Notes: a model not told the origin generated them from the letters alone. A stretch of 64,000 nt of DNA from Nonomuraea candida (GCF_000725485.1 NZ_JOAG01000027.1:62001-126000); one strand, 5' to 3'; counted from the first letter of the stretch, positions 44,886 to 54,485 are shown. Program-made: numbers and translations.

Positions 44886-45530
44886 TCAGGACGGCAGAAG
44901 ATCCCTGAGATCGGCGACCCCGACCTCCGTCAGGGACGACACCACCAGGCGGCCCGGGGCCGGCTCGACGGGCAGCAGGCTGGGCACGGCCACGACGGCG
45001 CAGCCGGCCGCGGTGGCGGCCGCCACGCCGTTCGGGGAGTCCTCCAGCACCACGCACCGCACCGGCTGCACTCCGAGCAGCCTGGCGGCCGTCAGGTAGG
45101 GCTCGGGGTCCGGCTTGGTACGGGTGACGTCGTCCGCGGTGACGATGACGTCGAAGCGGTCTCTGCCGACGCTCTTGAGCACGGCGTCGGCGATCTCCTT
45201 CAGCGACGAGGTGACCAGCCCCACCGGCACCCCCTCGTCGCGCAGGGCGTCGAGCAGCTCGGAGGCGCCGGGCATGACCCGCACCCCGGCCGTCAGCCGG
45301 GACACCATCCCGGTGACCATCCACTCGCGCACCGTGCCCGGCGGCACGTCCGCCCCCGAGACGGCCAGCATGTAGTCGACCGTGCGCTCCATGGAGCCGC
45401 CGACCAGGTGGGCCTGGTGCTCGGCCGTCCACTCCGCGCCCAGCCGGGCCATCACCCCGGTCTCGATCTCCAGCCAGACGCGCTCGCTGTCGACCAGCAG
45501 GCCGTCCATGTCGAAGAAAGCCGCTTGCAC
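44886..45530 (-). CDS. HAD-superfamily phosphatase, beta-phosphoglucomutase-like
   Basis: A 214-residue HAD subfamily IA enzyme from a GTG at 45530. Motif I 'AAFFDMDGLLVDSERVW', cap helices, motif II 'VGLVTSS', motif III Lys in 'VTRTKPDPEPYL', motif IV 'CVVLEDSPNG'. Probably a sugar-phosphate or nucleotide phosphatase/mutase. It follows metH on the same strand after 128 bp. Confidence 0.92.
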   Translation of the reverse strand: MQAAFFDMDGLLVDSERVWLEIETGVMARLGAEWTAEHQAHLVGGSMERTVDYMLAVSGADVPPGTVREWMVTGMVSRLTAGVRVMPGASELLDALRDEGVPVGLVTSSLKEIADAVLKSVGRDRFDVIVTADDVTRTKPDPEPYLTAARLLGVQPVRCVVLEDSPNGVAAATAAGCAVVAVPSLLPVEPAPGRLVVSSLTEVGVADLRDLLPS

Positions 45531-45658
45531 TGTTCCCCCCGATGAATGCCGCCGCCCGCCGATGCTGCCCGCTCCGGCGGAACGGCGGGCGGAATCGTCC
45601 CCGCCCGCGGGTGAACGGCGCCGGTCGGGCCGGCGGCACGCGCGGGCGGGGTCTCCCG

Positions 45659-48600
45659 TCAGACGTTGAAGTACTTGGCCTCCGGGTGGTGGGCGACCAG
45701 GGCCGAGGTCGCCTGCTCCGGGTGGAGCTGGAACTCCTCCGACAGCGTCACCCCGATGCGCTCGGGCCGCAGCAGCTCGAACAGCTGCTGCTGGTCCTCC
45801 AGGTTGGGGCAGGCCGGGTAGCCGAAGGAGTAGCGGCAGCCCTGGACGTTGACCTTGAGCATGTCGTCGAGCGACTCGTCGCCGCCGATCCCCCACTCCG
45901 AGCGCACCCGGGCGTGCCAGTATTCGGCCAGCGCCTCGGTGAGCTGCACCGACAGGCCGTGCAGCTCCAGGTAGTCGCGGTAGGCGTCTTTGGCGAACAG
46001 CTCGGCGGTGGCCTCGGAGATCTTCGAGCCCATGGTGGCCACCTGGAAGCCGACCACGTCGACCTCGCCGGAGTCCTTGGCGCGGAAGAAGTCGGACAGG
46101 CACAGGTGGCGGTCGCGGCGCTGGCGCGGGAAGGTGAAGCGGGTGCGCTCGGCGCCGTCGTCGCCCAGGATGATCAGCGAGTCGCCGTCGGAGACGCACG
46201 GGAAGTAGCCGTAGACCACGGCCGCCTCCAGCAGGCCCTCGGTCTGGATGCGCTCCAGCCACATGCGCAGCCGCGGCCGGCCCTCGGTCTCGACCAGCTC
46301 CTCGTAGCCGGGCCCGTCGCCGCCCCTGGTGGGCTTGAGGCCCCACTGTCCCAGGAACAGGGCCCGCTCGTCGAGGAAGGCGGCGTAGTCGTTGAGCGAG
46401 ATGCCCTTGACGACCCGGTCGCCGTGGAAGGGCGCGACCGGCACGGGGTTGTCGGCGGCCACGTCGGAGCGGGCCGGCAGCTCCTCGACGGGCGTGCGGA
46501 CGAGCGTCGCGCCGGTCTTGACGCGCCGCTCGCGCAGCGGCGGCAGCGTCGCGCCCGCCACGCCCCGCTTGACGGCCATGAACGCGTCCATCAGCCGCAG
46601 CCCCTCGAACGCGTCGCGGGCGTAGCGCACCTCGCCCTCGAACAGCTCCGCCAGGTCCTGCTCCACGTAGGCGCGGGTCAGGGCGGCGCCGCCGAGCAGC
46701 ACGGGGTATTTGTCCGACAGGCCCCTGGAGTTCATCTCCTCCAGGTTCTCCTTCATGATGACCGTCGACTTCACCAGCAGGCCGGACATGCCGATGACGT
46801 CGGCCTTCTGCTCGTCGGCGGCCTCCAGGATGGCCGAGACCGGCTGCTTGATGCCGAGGTTGACGACCTGGTAGCCGTTGTTGGACAGGATGATGTCGAC
46901 GAGGTTCTTGCCGATGTCGTGCACGTCGCCCTTGACGGTGGCCAGCACGATGCGGCCCTTCGTCTCGCCCTCGACGCGCTCCATGTGGGGCTCGAGGTGG
47001 GCGACGGCGGCCTTCATGACCTCGGCCGACTGCAGCACGAACGGCAGCTGCATCTGGCCGGAGCCGAACAGCTCGCCGACCGTCTTCATGCCGTCGAGCA
47101 GCACGTCGTTGATGATCTCCAGGGCGGGGCGCTGCTCCAGGCCGGCGTCGAGGTCGGCCTCCAGGCCCTTGCGCTCGCCGTCGATGATGCGCCGCTTGAG
47201 CCGCTCCCACAGCGGCAGCGCGGCCAGTTCCTCGGCCTTGCCCGCGCGCATGGCGGCGGCGTCGACGCCCTCGAACAGGTCCATGAACTTCTGCAGCGGG
47301 TCGTAGCCCTCGCGGCGGCGGTCGTAGACCATGTCGAGCGCGACCTGGCGCTGCTCGTCGGGGATGCGGGCCATCGGCAGGATCTTGGAGGCGTGCACGA
47401 TGGCGGAGTCGAGGCCGGCGTTGACGCACTCGTTGAGGAAGACCGAGTTGAGCACCATGCGGGCGGCCGGGTTGAGGCCGAAGCTGATGTTGGACAGGCC
47501 CAGCGTGGTCTGCACGCCCGGGTAGCGGCGCTTGAGCTCGCGGATGGCCTCGATGGTCTCCAGGCCGTCGCGCCGGGTCTCCTCCTGGCCGGTGGCGATG
47601 GGGAAGGTGAGGCAGTCGACGATGATGTCCTCGACCCGCATGCCCCAGTTGGTGGTGAGGTCTTCCACCAGGCGGGTGGCCACGCGCAGCTTGTGCTCGG
47701 CGGTGCGGGCCTGGCCCTCCTCGTCGATGGTCAGGGCGACCACGGCCGAGCCGTGCTCGCGCACCAGCCGCATGATCTTCTGGAAGCGGGAGTCGGGGCC
47801 GGCGCCGTCTTCGTAGTTGACGGAGTTGACCGCGGCGCGCCCGCCCAGCATCTCGAGGCCGGCCTGCAGCACCGCCGGCTCGGTCGAGTCGAGCATGATC
47901 GGCAGCGTGGAGGCGGTGGCGAAGCGGAAGGCCAGCTCCTTCATGTCGGCCACGCCGTCGCGGCCGACGTAGTCGACGCACAGGTCGAGCATGTGGGCGC
48001 CGTCGCGGGCCTGCTCGCGGGCCGTCTCGACGCAGTCGTCCCAGCGGCCTTCGAGCATGGCCTCGCGGAAGGCCTTGGAGCCGTTGGTGTTGCAGCGCTC
48101 GCCGATGGCCAGGTAGGAGGTGTCCTGCCGGAACGGCACGGTCTGGTAGAGCGAGGACGCGCCGGGCTCGGGGTGCGGGCGGCGCGGGGCGACCTCCCTG
48201 CCGCGCACCCGCTCGACCACCTGGCGCAGGTGCTCGGGGGTGGTGCCGCAGCAGCCGCCGACCAGGGACAGGCCGTAGTCGCGGGTGAAGTTCTGGTGGG
48301 CGTCGGCCAGTTCCTCGGCCGACAGCGGGTAGTAGGCGCCGTCGGAGGTCAGGACGGGCAGGCCGGCGTTGGGCATGCACGACAGCTTCAGCCGCGAGTG
48401 GCGGGCCAGGTAGCGCAGGTGCTCGCTCATCTCGGCCGGGCCGGTCGCGCAGTTGAGGCCGATGACGTCGACGCCGAGCGGCTCGATCGCGGTCAGCGCC
48501 GCGCCGATCTCGGAGCCGAGCAGCATCGCGCCGTTGGTCTCGATCGTGACCTGGGCGATGATCGGGATGTCGCGGCCGGAGTCTTCGATGGCCCGCTTGG

Positions 48601-49123
48601 CGCCGACGACGGCGGCCTTGACCTGGAGCAGGTCCTGGGAGGTCTCGATGATCAGGGCGTCGGCGCCGCCCGAGATCAGCCCCGCGGCGTTGTCGCGGTA
48701 GGCGTCGCGCAGGCTCGCGTAGGGCAGGTGGCCCAGGGTGGGCAGCTTGGTGCCGGGGCCCATGGAGCCGAGCACGAAGCGCGGCCGGTCGGGCGTGGAC
48801 CAGTGGTCGGCGGCCTCGCGCGCGACCCTGGCGCCGGCCTCGGAGTATTCGAAGACGCGCTCGGGGATGTCGTATTCGCCGAGGGCGGCCAGGTTGGCGC
48901 CGAAGGTGTTGGTCTCCACGCAGTCGACGCCCACGGCGAAGTAGGCGTCGTGCACGCCGCGCACGATGTCGGGCCTGGTGACGTTGAGCACCTCGTTGCA
49001 GCCCTCGTGACCGTGGAAGTCGTCGAGCGTGGGGTCCTGGGCCTGGAGCATCGTGCCCATCGCCCCGTCGGCCACGATGACGCGCTGGGACAACACTTCT
49101 CGGAAGGACGGGGAGACGCTCAT
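45659..49123 (-). CDS. metH: Cobalamin-dependent methionine synthase MetH
   Basis: Transfers a methyl group from methyltetrahydrofolate to homocysteine via cobalamin. 1154 residues in the standard order: homocysteine domain ('VADGAMGTMLQ', zinc cysteines in 'GLNCATG' and 'VGGCCGTT'), pterin domain ('IGERCNTNGSKAF'), cap and B12 domain ('VHDIGKNLVDIIL', DxHxxG), and SAM reactivation domain ('KYFNV' end). ATG at 49123 set by family alignment; no clear Shine-Dalgarno. I looked for a cobalamin riboswitch upstream and saw none; a 12-bp repeat array lies there instead. Confidence 0.97.
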   Translation of the reverse strand: MSVSPSFREVLSQRVIVADGAMGTMLQAQDPTLDDFHGHEGCNEVLNVTRPDIVRGVHDAYFAVGVDCVETNTFGANLAALGEYDIPERVFEYSEAGARVAREAADHWSTPDRPRFVLGSMGPGTKLPTLGHLPYASLRDAYRDNAAGLISGGADALIIETSQDLLQVKAAVVGAKRAIEDSGRDIPIIAQVTIETNGAMLLGSEIGAALTAIEPLGVDVIGLNCATGPAEMSEHLRYLARHSRLKLSCMPNAGLPVLTSDGAYYPLSAEELADAHQNFTRDYGLSLVGGCCGTTPEHLRQVVERVRGREVAPRRPHPEPGASSLYQTVPFRQDTSYLAIGERCNTNGSKAFREAMLEGRWDDCVETAREQARDGAHMLDLCVDYVGRDGVADMKELAFRFATASTLPIMLDSTEPAVLQAGLEMLGGRAAVNSVNYEDGAGPDSRFQKIMRLVREHGSAVVALTIDEEGQARTAEHKLRVATRLVEDLTTNWGMRVEDIIVDCLTFPIATGQEETRRDGLETIEAIRELKRRYPGVQTTLGLSNISFGLNPAARMVLNSVFLNECVNAGLDSAIVHASKILPMARIPDEQRQVALDMVYDRRREGYDPLQKFMDLFEGVDAAAMRAGKAEELAALPLWERLKRRIIDGERKGLEADLDAGLEQRPALEIINDVLLDGMKTVGELFGSGQMQLPFVLQSAEVMKAAVAHLEPHMERVEGETKGRIVLATVKGDVHDIGKNLVDIILSNNGYQVVNLGIKQPVSAILEAADEQKADVIGMSGLLVKSTVIMKENLEEMNSRGLSDKYPVLLGGAALTRAYVEQDLAELFEGEVRYARDAFEGLRLMDAFMAVKRGVAGATLPPLRERRVKTGATLVRTPVEELPARSDVAADNPVPVAPFHGDRVVKGISLNDYAAFLDERALFLGQWGLKPTRGGDGPGYEELVETEGRPRLRMWLERIQTEGLLEAAVVYGYFPCVSDGDSLIILGDDGAERTRFTFPRQRRDRHLCLSDFFRAKDSGEVDVVGFQVATMGSKISEATAELFAKDAYRDYLELHGLSVQLTEALAEYWHARVRSEWGIGGDESLDDMLKVNVQGCRYSFGYPACPNLEDQQQLFELLRPERIGVTLSEEFQLHPEQATSALVAHHPEAKYFNV

Positions 49124-49423
49124 GGGGGAAAGCTTATCGGGTGCGCCTCGCGCGGCGCTCGCGCGCGGCCCGCACCTAGGGGTTCCCCAGGGCTTCCTCA
49201 GGGGTTTCACAGAAGCGCGCGAACGGGGCTCCCCGGAGGGGGCCGTGGAGGGTTTCGCGGAGGGTTTCGCGGAGGGTTTCGCGGAGGGTTTCGCGGAGGG
49301 TTCCGTGGAGGGTTCCGTGGAGGGCTTCCGCTGAGGGGTTCCGCTGAGGGGTTCCGCTGAGGCGGGCGGGCGCTATTGTACTTTTCGTCAATTGTGCGGC
49401 GGACGTCCCCCTGGAGGGCTCTC
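49124..49423. other. metH/uspA divergent spacer with 12-13-bp tandem repeat array
   Basis: From 49247, GGAGGGTTTCGC repeats with an exact 12-bp period (49247, 49259, 49271, 49283), then GGAGGGTTCCGT at 49295 and 49307. This changes to 13-bp GAGGGGTTCCGCT copies ending near 49360. The two divergent promoters must lie around or within it; CGCTATTGTACTTTTCG (49369-49385) is the AT-richest spot and may be the uspA -10 region. Confidence 0.7.
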
Positions 49424-49882
49424 ATGGCCTACCGCACCGTCCTGGTCGGCACCGACGGCTCGGCATCCTCCTTCCGCGCGGTCTCGGCGGCGGCGTCGCT
49501 GGCCGCGGCCACCGGCGCGACCCTCGTGCTGGCGTGCGCGTACCTGCCCATGCCGGAGAGCCGGCGGGCGGCGGCGGCCGACCGGCTCGGGGAGCTGGCG
49601 TACAAGGTGAGCGGGTCCACCCCGGCGGACGACGCGCTGCGGGCGGCGCGCGAGCACGCCGTGGCGGCGGGGGCCTCCGACGTGGTGCTGGCGGCCGAGC
49701 AGGGGGAGGCGGTGGACGTGCTCGTCGCGCTGGCGGCGCGGCACCGGGCCGACCTGCTCGTGGTGGGCAACCGGGGGCTCAACAGCCTGGCGGGGCGGCT
49801 GCTGGGGTCGGTGCCGTCCGGGGTCACGCACCGGGCGTCGTGCGACGTGCTGATCGTCCACACCACCGACGGCGGCCGCTGA
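49424..49882 (+). CDS. Universal stress protein (UspA family)
   Basis: A single Usp domain of 152 residues. ATG at 49424 follows GGAGGG by 5 bp. ATP-binding signature near the end, 'VVGNRGLNSLAGRLLGSVP' then 'SGVTHRASCDVLIVH', matching G-2x-G-9x-G(S/T), so it should bind ATP. Usp proteins accumulate under stress or low oxygen. Divergent from metH. Confidence 0.93.
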   Translation: MAYRTVLVGTDGSASSFRAVSAAASLAAATGATLVLACAYLPMPESRRAAAADRLGELAYKVSGSTPADDALRAAREHAVAAGASDVVLAAEQGEAVDVLVALAARHRADLLVVGNRGLNSLAGRLLGSVPSGVTHRASCDVLIVHTTDGGR

Positions 49883-50405
49883 CCGCCTCCCCGGCGCCCG
49901 CGCCCTCCCTCTTCGCGGCTCGGCCCCGGCGTCCGCCCGTCCCCTGGCGCCGCCCTGGCCCGATGCACTCCTCGGCGCCGTACTGACGTCGTGCTCTCCC
50001 GTGGCGTCGCCACGGCGAGCGCCGGGGGCGGTGGGGGTGCGTGGCCGGGTGGGGTGATCGAGGGGTGGGGGCGGGGCGACGCGCGCCGTGGAGTTCGCGG
50101 GGCGCGAACGCCTTTCGCGCCGGGGCGCCGGCGGTGGGTGCGGTGCGTGCCGTACGAGGTCGCGCCCGGCCGGGCGCTCGGGTGGCGCGGACGGGCGGCG
50201 ACGACGCCGTCACCAGGGGTTGAGCGCCGTCCGTGCCCCTCGCGCCGCCGGTCCCCCGGCCGCCGCGCGCCGGGCGCGCCGCCGCTCCCCCGTCCCGCCG
50301 GGGACGGTGCGGGAGCGTACGGGGCGGCTCCGGAGGGGAGATCGGTGACGGCGACGCCTGCTTACCGCATAGGCTTAGCGGGACGATGGAGAGAGGAGGC
50401 GACAC
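49883..50405. other. GC-rich 0.5-kb spacer, no gene recognised
   Basis: Between uspA and the PAC2 gene. Open frames here are shadows with no recognisable family. The last 50 bp (ATAGGCTTAG, then GAGAGGAGGCGACAC before the GTG) look like promoter and ribosome-binding site for the PAC2 gene. Confidence 0.5.
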
Positions 50406-51260
50406 GTGATAGAGCTCGAAGGGCTCCCCGAGCTCGTCGACCCGGTGCTCATAGCCGCGTTCGAGGGGTGGAACGACGCGGGTGAGGCCTCCAGCGGTGT
50501 GATCGCCCATCTCGAGTCCGCCTGGAAGGCCGAGCCGCTCGTCGCGCTCGACCCCGACGACTACTACGACTTCCAGGTGACCCGGCCCGTGGTGGAGATG
50601 AACGACGGGCTGACCCAGTCCATCGTGTGGCCCACCACGCGGCTGCTGCGCGCCAGGCCGCCGGGCGTCGACCGCGACGTCGTGCTGCTGCGCGGCATCG
50701 AGCCCAACATGCGCTGGCGCTCGTTCTGCGCCGACATCATCTACGTCTGCCGCGAGCTGGGCATCGAGCTGGCGGTGATGCTGGGCGCGCTGCTCAACGA
50801 CTCGCCCCACACCCGGCCGGTGCCGATCCTGGGCGGCGCGACCAACGCGGGGCTGGCCCGCTCGATCAACCTGGAGCTGAGCCGCTACGAGGGCCCGACG
50901 GGCATCGTGGGGGTGCTGCAGCACGCGTTCGGCCAGGCCGGGCTCGACGCGATCACGTTGTGGGCGTCGGTGCCGCACTACGTGGCCCAGCCGCCCAACC
51001 CCAAGGCGACGCTCGCGCTGCTGCGCCGGCTGGAAGACGTCCTGGAGATCCCGATGCCGCTGGGCGACCTCGACGAGGAGGCCCGGGCGTGGGAGCGCGG
51101 CGTCGACGAGCTGGCCTCGCAGGACAGCGAGGTGGCCGAATACGTCAAGGAGCTCGAGGAGCGCAAGGACGCCGCCGAGCTGCCCGAGGCCAGCGGTGAC
51201 GCGATCGCGGCGGAGTTCGAGCGCTACCTGCGCCGCAGGGACCGCGACACCGACGGCTGA
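50406..51260 (+). CDS. PAC2-family protein
   Basis: A 284-residue protein of the PAC2 family, related in fold to the eukaryotic proteasome assembly chaperone 2. Features: 'LVDPVLIAAFEGWNDAGEAS' at the start, 'WPTTRLLRARPPGVDRDVVLL', 'LGIELAVMLGALLNDSPHTR' and 'GQAGLDAITLWASVPHYV'. Actinobacteria usually keep one or two; their link to the bacterial proteasome is not established, though this window also carries prcBA. GTG start with AGGAGG upstream. Confidence 0.9.
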   Translation: MIELEGLPELVDPVLIAAFEGWNDAGEASSGVIAHLESAWKAEPLVALDPDDYYDFQVTRPVVEMNDGLTQSIVWPTTRLLRARPPGVDRDVVLLRGIEPNMRWRSFCADIIYVCRELGIELAVMLGALLNDSPHTRPVPILGGATNAGLARSINLELSRYEGPTGIVGVLQHAFGQAGLDAITLWASVPHYVAQPPNPKATLALLRRLEDVLEIPMPLGDLDEEARAWERGVDELASQDSEVAEYVKELEERKDAAELPEASGDAIAAEFERYLRRRDRDTDG

Positions 51261-51636
51261 CCCGCCGCGAGCCCCGACGGCGACGGGACGGCTGCCACGG
51301 GCCGCGACGCCGACCGGCTGCCGCCGCGAGAGCGACGGGATGATCGCCGCGCGGCCCGACGCCGACCGGCTGCCCCGACAGTGGCTGGAAGGCTGCCACG
51401 GGCCGCGATGCCGACCGGCTGCCGCGGCAGCGGCGGGACGGTGGCTGCGGGGCGCGATAGCGGTGGGTGGCCTTCGGGGGATTTGATCCTGCGGCTCCTG
51501 GCCCTTTCGGGCGATAATCGGGAACCCGTATAATTTTCCACCAAGTTGGGATCCCATTTAAAAGTCACCCGGAAATCCGGGGACCTCGGCTTCGCACGTG
51601 ATGCCTGCTCCAACCGTTGCGCACGTAAGGCATGCC
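51261..51636. repeat. About 50-bp imperfect repeats followed by an AT-rich promoter-like stretch
   Basis: GCCGACCGGCTGCC occurs at 51309, 51361 and 51410, each within GGCTGCCACGGGCCGCG-type sequence (spacing 49-52 bp). From 51500 the base composition drops sharply (CCGTATAATTTTCC, CCCATTTAAAAGTC), giving a promoter-like region before the next gene. Confidence 0.65.
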
Positions 51637-52224
51637 ATGGCGACACCCCACGCAGACCCGCACCACAGGAGCCAGGACACCAGGCGGCGCGTCCTGGAGA
51701 TGGCCGTCTCGCTCAGGGAGGACCGCGCCGGCGGCTCGGTGGACTACTTCCTCGCCCTGCTGCAGGACCGGCTCCCCTTCTGGCTGAGCATCCTGCACAA
51801 TCTCTCCCACCGCATCGGGAGAGGAGCCGTGTCCGACAATCTCCTGCCGATCGCGCGGGCGGGGATCGACTACTACATCGACGTGCAGAGTGCCGCGCTG
51901 CCGGCCTTCACCTCGCCGAAGGTGACGGTCCGGTTCCGGCAGGCCATCCGTGACGCGGGGCTCGGGCCGCACACGGAGGTCGCGCCGCTGGCCGCGTACC
52001 TGGAGGCCGAGCAGCGGCTGGGACGGGTGCGGGCCGACGCGGACCCGGAGGGCAGCGCGCGCCTGCTGGTCGCGGGCTGCTTCCACCGGGCCTACATCGA
52101 GATGTTCGTCGGGGCCGACGCGGGGCCGTCGCGGGACGCCAGCGCCCGGGAGATCGTCCGGGAACTGCGCCTGGAGCCCCTCCCCCGCCCCGCCCTGTCC
52201 ACGCCGCCCGATCCCCTCACCTGA
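51637..52224 (+). CDS. TetR C-terminal-domain-like protein lacking the DNA-binding HTH
   Basis: A 195-residue all-helical protein (ATG at 51637 with AAGG upstream; an in-frame ATG at 51598 is possible). The last ~90 residues resemble the ligand/dimer domain of TetR regulators ('LAAYLEAEQRLGRVRADADP', 'ARLLVAGCFHRAYIEMFVG', 'REIVRELRLEPLP'). The preceding residues ('VDYFLALLQDRLPFWLSILH') are also of that domain, but no TetR HTH precedes them. Either a truncated regulator or a stand-alone dimerising partner. Confidence 0.6.
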   Translation: MATPHADPHHRSQDTRRRVLEMAVSLREDRAGGSVDYFLALLQDRLPFWLSILHNLSHRIGRGAVSDNLLPIARAGIDYYIDVQSAALPAFTSPKVTVRFRQAIRDAGLGPHTEVAPLAAYLEAEQRLGRVRADADPEGSARLLVAGCFHRAYIEMFVGADAGPSRDASAREIVRELRLEPLPRPALSTPPDPLT

Positions 52225-52333
52225 TCCCGCCCTGTCCACGCCCCCGATCCCTCACCTCGATCTCCCCCGGCCGCCTCCACCTGATCCCGCCCGGTCACTC
52301 TCACGTTGATCCCGTCCCGGTCGCCCTCACCCC

Positions 52334-52400
52334 GCTCCGTCTCCACGCCCTCACCCGGCTCCGTCTCCACGCCCTCACCCGGCTCCGTCTCCACCCGTCA
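52334..52400. repeat. 24-bp tandem repeat between the TetR-like gene and cbiX
   Basis: GCTCCGTCTCCACGCCCTCACC starts at 52334 and 52358, with a partial third copy at 52382; exact 24-bp period. Flanking sequence (52205-52330) has looser CCTGATCCCGCCC copies. Non-coding. Confidence 0.8.
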
Positions 52401-52417
52401 GGAGCGGGTGCGGGCCG

Positions 52418-53161
52418 TCAGGAGCGGGCGGGCGAGTGGGTGCGGCCGTCAGGCGTGGTGTGCGGGGTGGCGGCGGTGCGGGCGACGCGGCGCAGGGCCT
52501 CGTCGTAGCGGTGCCAGATGAGCGCCGCCACGTCCGGGTCGGCGCCCAGCGGGTCGCTGACCAGGCCCGCCCCCGCCGCCGCCAGGCGGTCGTGGAAGTG
52601 GCCGGGCGCGAGCACGTACGAGGCGATGGCCACCCGGGCGGCCGAGGTGGAGCCCAGCCGTTCCATGGCCTCCTCCAGCGAGGGCGCGCCGGCCGAGGCG
52701 AAGGCGGCCGTCACCGGGCGGGCCAGGCGCACGGCGAGACGGTGGGCGGCGGCCCGCACGTCGGCCAGGGCCGCCGGGTCGGAGGAGCCGGCCGCGCCCA
52801 GCAGGACGGCGTCCGTGGGGCGCAGGCCCGCCCGCGCCAGCCTGCGGGCCAGCGCCGAGGTCAGCAGCCGGTGCGGCCCCAGCCAGCCGGCCACCACCGC
52901 GTCGGGCCGGTGCGCGGCGATCACCTCGGGCAGGTCGATGTGCGCGTGGTAACCGCCGGCCAGCAGCAGCGGGACCACGACCACCGGGCCGCGCACCGCG
53001 GGCAGCACGTCCGCCAGGAGAGGTGAGCTGATCTCCAGGTAGCTCAGCTCCACGCGCCGTCCCGGACGGGCCCTGCCGGCCGCCCTGGCCAGCTCCGACA
53101 ACGTGCGCTCTCCGGCGGCGCTGCGGGTTCCGTGCGCCGCCAGGACGAGGGTGGGGGTCAC
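52418..53161 (-). CDS. Sirohydrochlorin chelatase, CbiX-type
   Basis: A 247-residue class-II chelatase with two half-domains. 'TLVLAAHGTRSAAGERTL' and 'LLLAGGYHAHIDLPEVI' carry the metal-binding histidines; the second half 'SYVLAPGHFHDRLAAAG' repeats the pattern. Inserts Fe (siroheme) or Co (cobalamin) into sirohydrochlorin. GTG at 53161, 40 bp after hemD on the same strand, so the two form a tetrapyrrole unit. Such pairs often serve nitrite/sulfite reductase siroheme in actinobacteria. Confidence 0.9.
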   Translation of the reverse strand: MTPTLVLAAHGTRSAAGERTLSELARAAGRARPGRRVELSYLEISSPLLADVLPAVRGPVVVVPLLLAGGYHAHIDLPEVIAAHRPDAVVAGWLGPHRLLTSALARRLARAGLRPTDAVLLGAAGSSDPAALADVRAAAHRLAVRLARPVTAAFASAGAPSLEEAMERLGSTSAARVAIASYVLAPGHFHDRLAAAGAGLVSDPLGADPDVAALIWHRYDEALRRVARTAATPHTTPDGRTHSPARS

Positions 53162-53201
53162 CGGGCCGCTCCTGGGCGGGAGGTGGGGGCAGGGGTCGCG
53201 G

Positions 53202-54362
53202 TCATGTGTCGTACCGGCAGGCCAGGCGGTAGCCGCGCTTGACCACGGTCTCGACGATGCCGCCGGGCCCCAGGGCGCGGCGCAGCCGGGTGATGGCCAT
53301 CTCCACGGCGTGCTCGGCCGATTCGCGCGCGACGCTGCCCGGCAGCACCGTGCGCAGGTCGGCCCGCGACACCACGTGCCCCGGCTTGTCGGCCAGGCGT
53401 TTGAGCACCGCCATCGGGGCGGGCGGCAGCGGGCGCAACTCTCCGTCCACGACCACCGCGTGCCCGCGGATCTCCAGCCGGTGCTCGCCGGCCGTGAGCC
53501 GGGTGACGCCGTGCTCGGGCAGGTGCCGGGCCAGGGCGCGGGCCAGCGCGCCGAGCCGGGAGCGGTCCGGCTGCAGGGTCGGCACGCCGCGCGAGGTGAG
53601 CGGATCGGCGGTGACGGGCCCGACGCAGGCGGCCACGACCGGTCCGCCGAACGCGGCCAGCAGCGCCTCCTCCAGCCCTTCCGCCCTGGCCGTGGCGAGC
53701 ATGGCGTGCACGGCGGGCGCGCTGGTGAAGGCGACCGCGTCGACGGAGCCGGAGACCGTCTGGCTGATCAGCCGGCGCAGCGGCGAGATGTCCCGGTACG
53801 GCAGCCACCGGTAGACCGGGATCTCGATCACCTCGGCCCCGGCCGCGCGCAGGTCGTCCACGAAGTCGCGCAGCGGCTCGCCGTGCTGCTGCACCGCGAT
53901 GCGGCGGCCCCGCAGGTCCTGGGCCAGGAGGTACTCCTTGACCTCCTGGCACGACTCGGTCGAGGGGGTCCAGTGGTCGTTGAGCCCGGCGGCGCGCACC
54001 GCTCCCCTGGCCTTGGGGCCGCGGGTGAGCAGGCGGGACCTGGACAGGTGCTCGCCCAGGTCGCCGGAGAGCCCCCACCCTTCGGCGGCGGCCATCCAGC
54101 CGCGGAAGCCGACGCCGGTGGTGACGACCACGTCGTCGAGCGGCTTCTCCAGGCTGTGCCGGGTGGCGGCGATCAGGTCGGCGTCCTCGGCGAGGGGCAC
54201 GAGCCGGATCGCGGGGGCGCTGACCACGCGGGCGCCGCGGCGCTCCAGCAGCGCCCCGAACTCCTCGCGCCGTCTGGTCGCGGTGACGCCGATGGTGAAG
54301 CCCGCCAGGGCGTCGGGCGCCGTCTCCGGGGAGGCTCCGCTCTCGAAGGGAAGCGCGCTCAT
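53202..54362 (-). CDS. hemD: Uroporphyrinogen-III synthase fused to a winged-helix DNA-binding domain
   Basis: 386 residues. The first ~265 form a HemD fold ('GFTIGVTATRRREEFGALLERRG', quoted in part; 'VVVTTGVGFRGWM'; 'AFTSAPAVHAMLA'), which closes hydroxymethylbilane to uroporphyrinogen III. The last ~95 are an OmpR/PhoB-type winged helix ('PLPPAPMAVLKRLADKPGHV', 'AVEMAITRLRRALG', 'VVKRGYRL'). This fusion is a known actinobacterial type linked to nitrogen assimilation, suggesting it may regulate its own siroheme genes. Four 35-bp iterons lie upstream. Confidence 0.92.
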   Translation of the reverse strand: MSALPFESGASPETAPDALAGFTIGVTATRRREEFGALLERRGARVVSAPAIRLVPLAEDADLIAATRHSLEKPLDDVVVTTGVGFRGWMAAAEGWGLSGDLGEHLSRSRLLTRGPKARGAVRAAGLNDHWTPSTESCQEVKEYLLAQDLRGRRIAVQQHGEPLRDFVDDLRAAGAEVIEIPVYRWLPYRDISPLRRLISQTVSGSVDAVAFTSAPAVHAMLATARAEGLEEALLAAFGGPVVAACVGPVTADPLTSRGVPTLQPDRSRLGALARALARHLPEHGVTRLTAGEHRLEIRGHAVVVDGELRPLPPAPMAVLKRLADKPGHVVSRADLRTVLPGSVARESAEHAVEMAITRLRRALGPGGIVETVVKRGYRLACRYDT

Positions 54363-54485
54363 GGGTGCACCTCCGGGTGGTCAGGGACGCCTGGCGGGGC
54401 CCCGAGCACCCGGCCAGGCATCACAGGCACGTGTGACGCAAGTGAGATCACCCTCCGATACTGCTTTCGGGTGGTTTCGCCGCTG

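Noticed and set aside
49124..49423. Possible cobalamin or SAM riboswitch before metH
   Set aside because: No B12-box or SAM-box-like conserved segments seen; the space is largely a 12-13-bp repeat.
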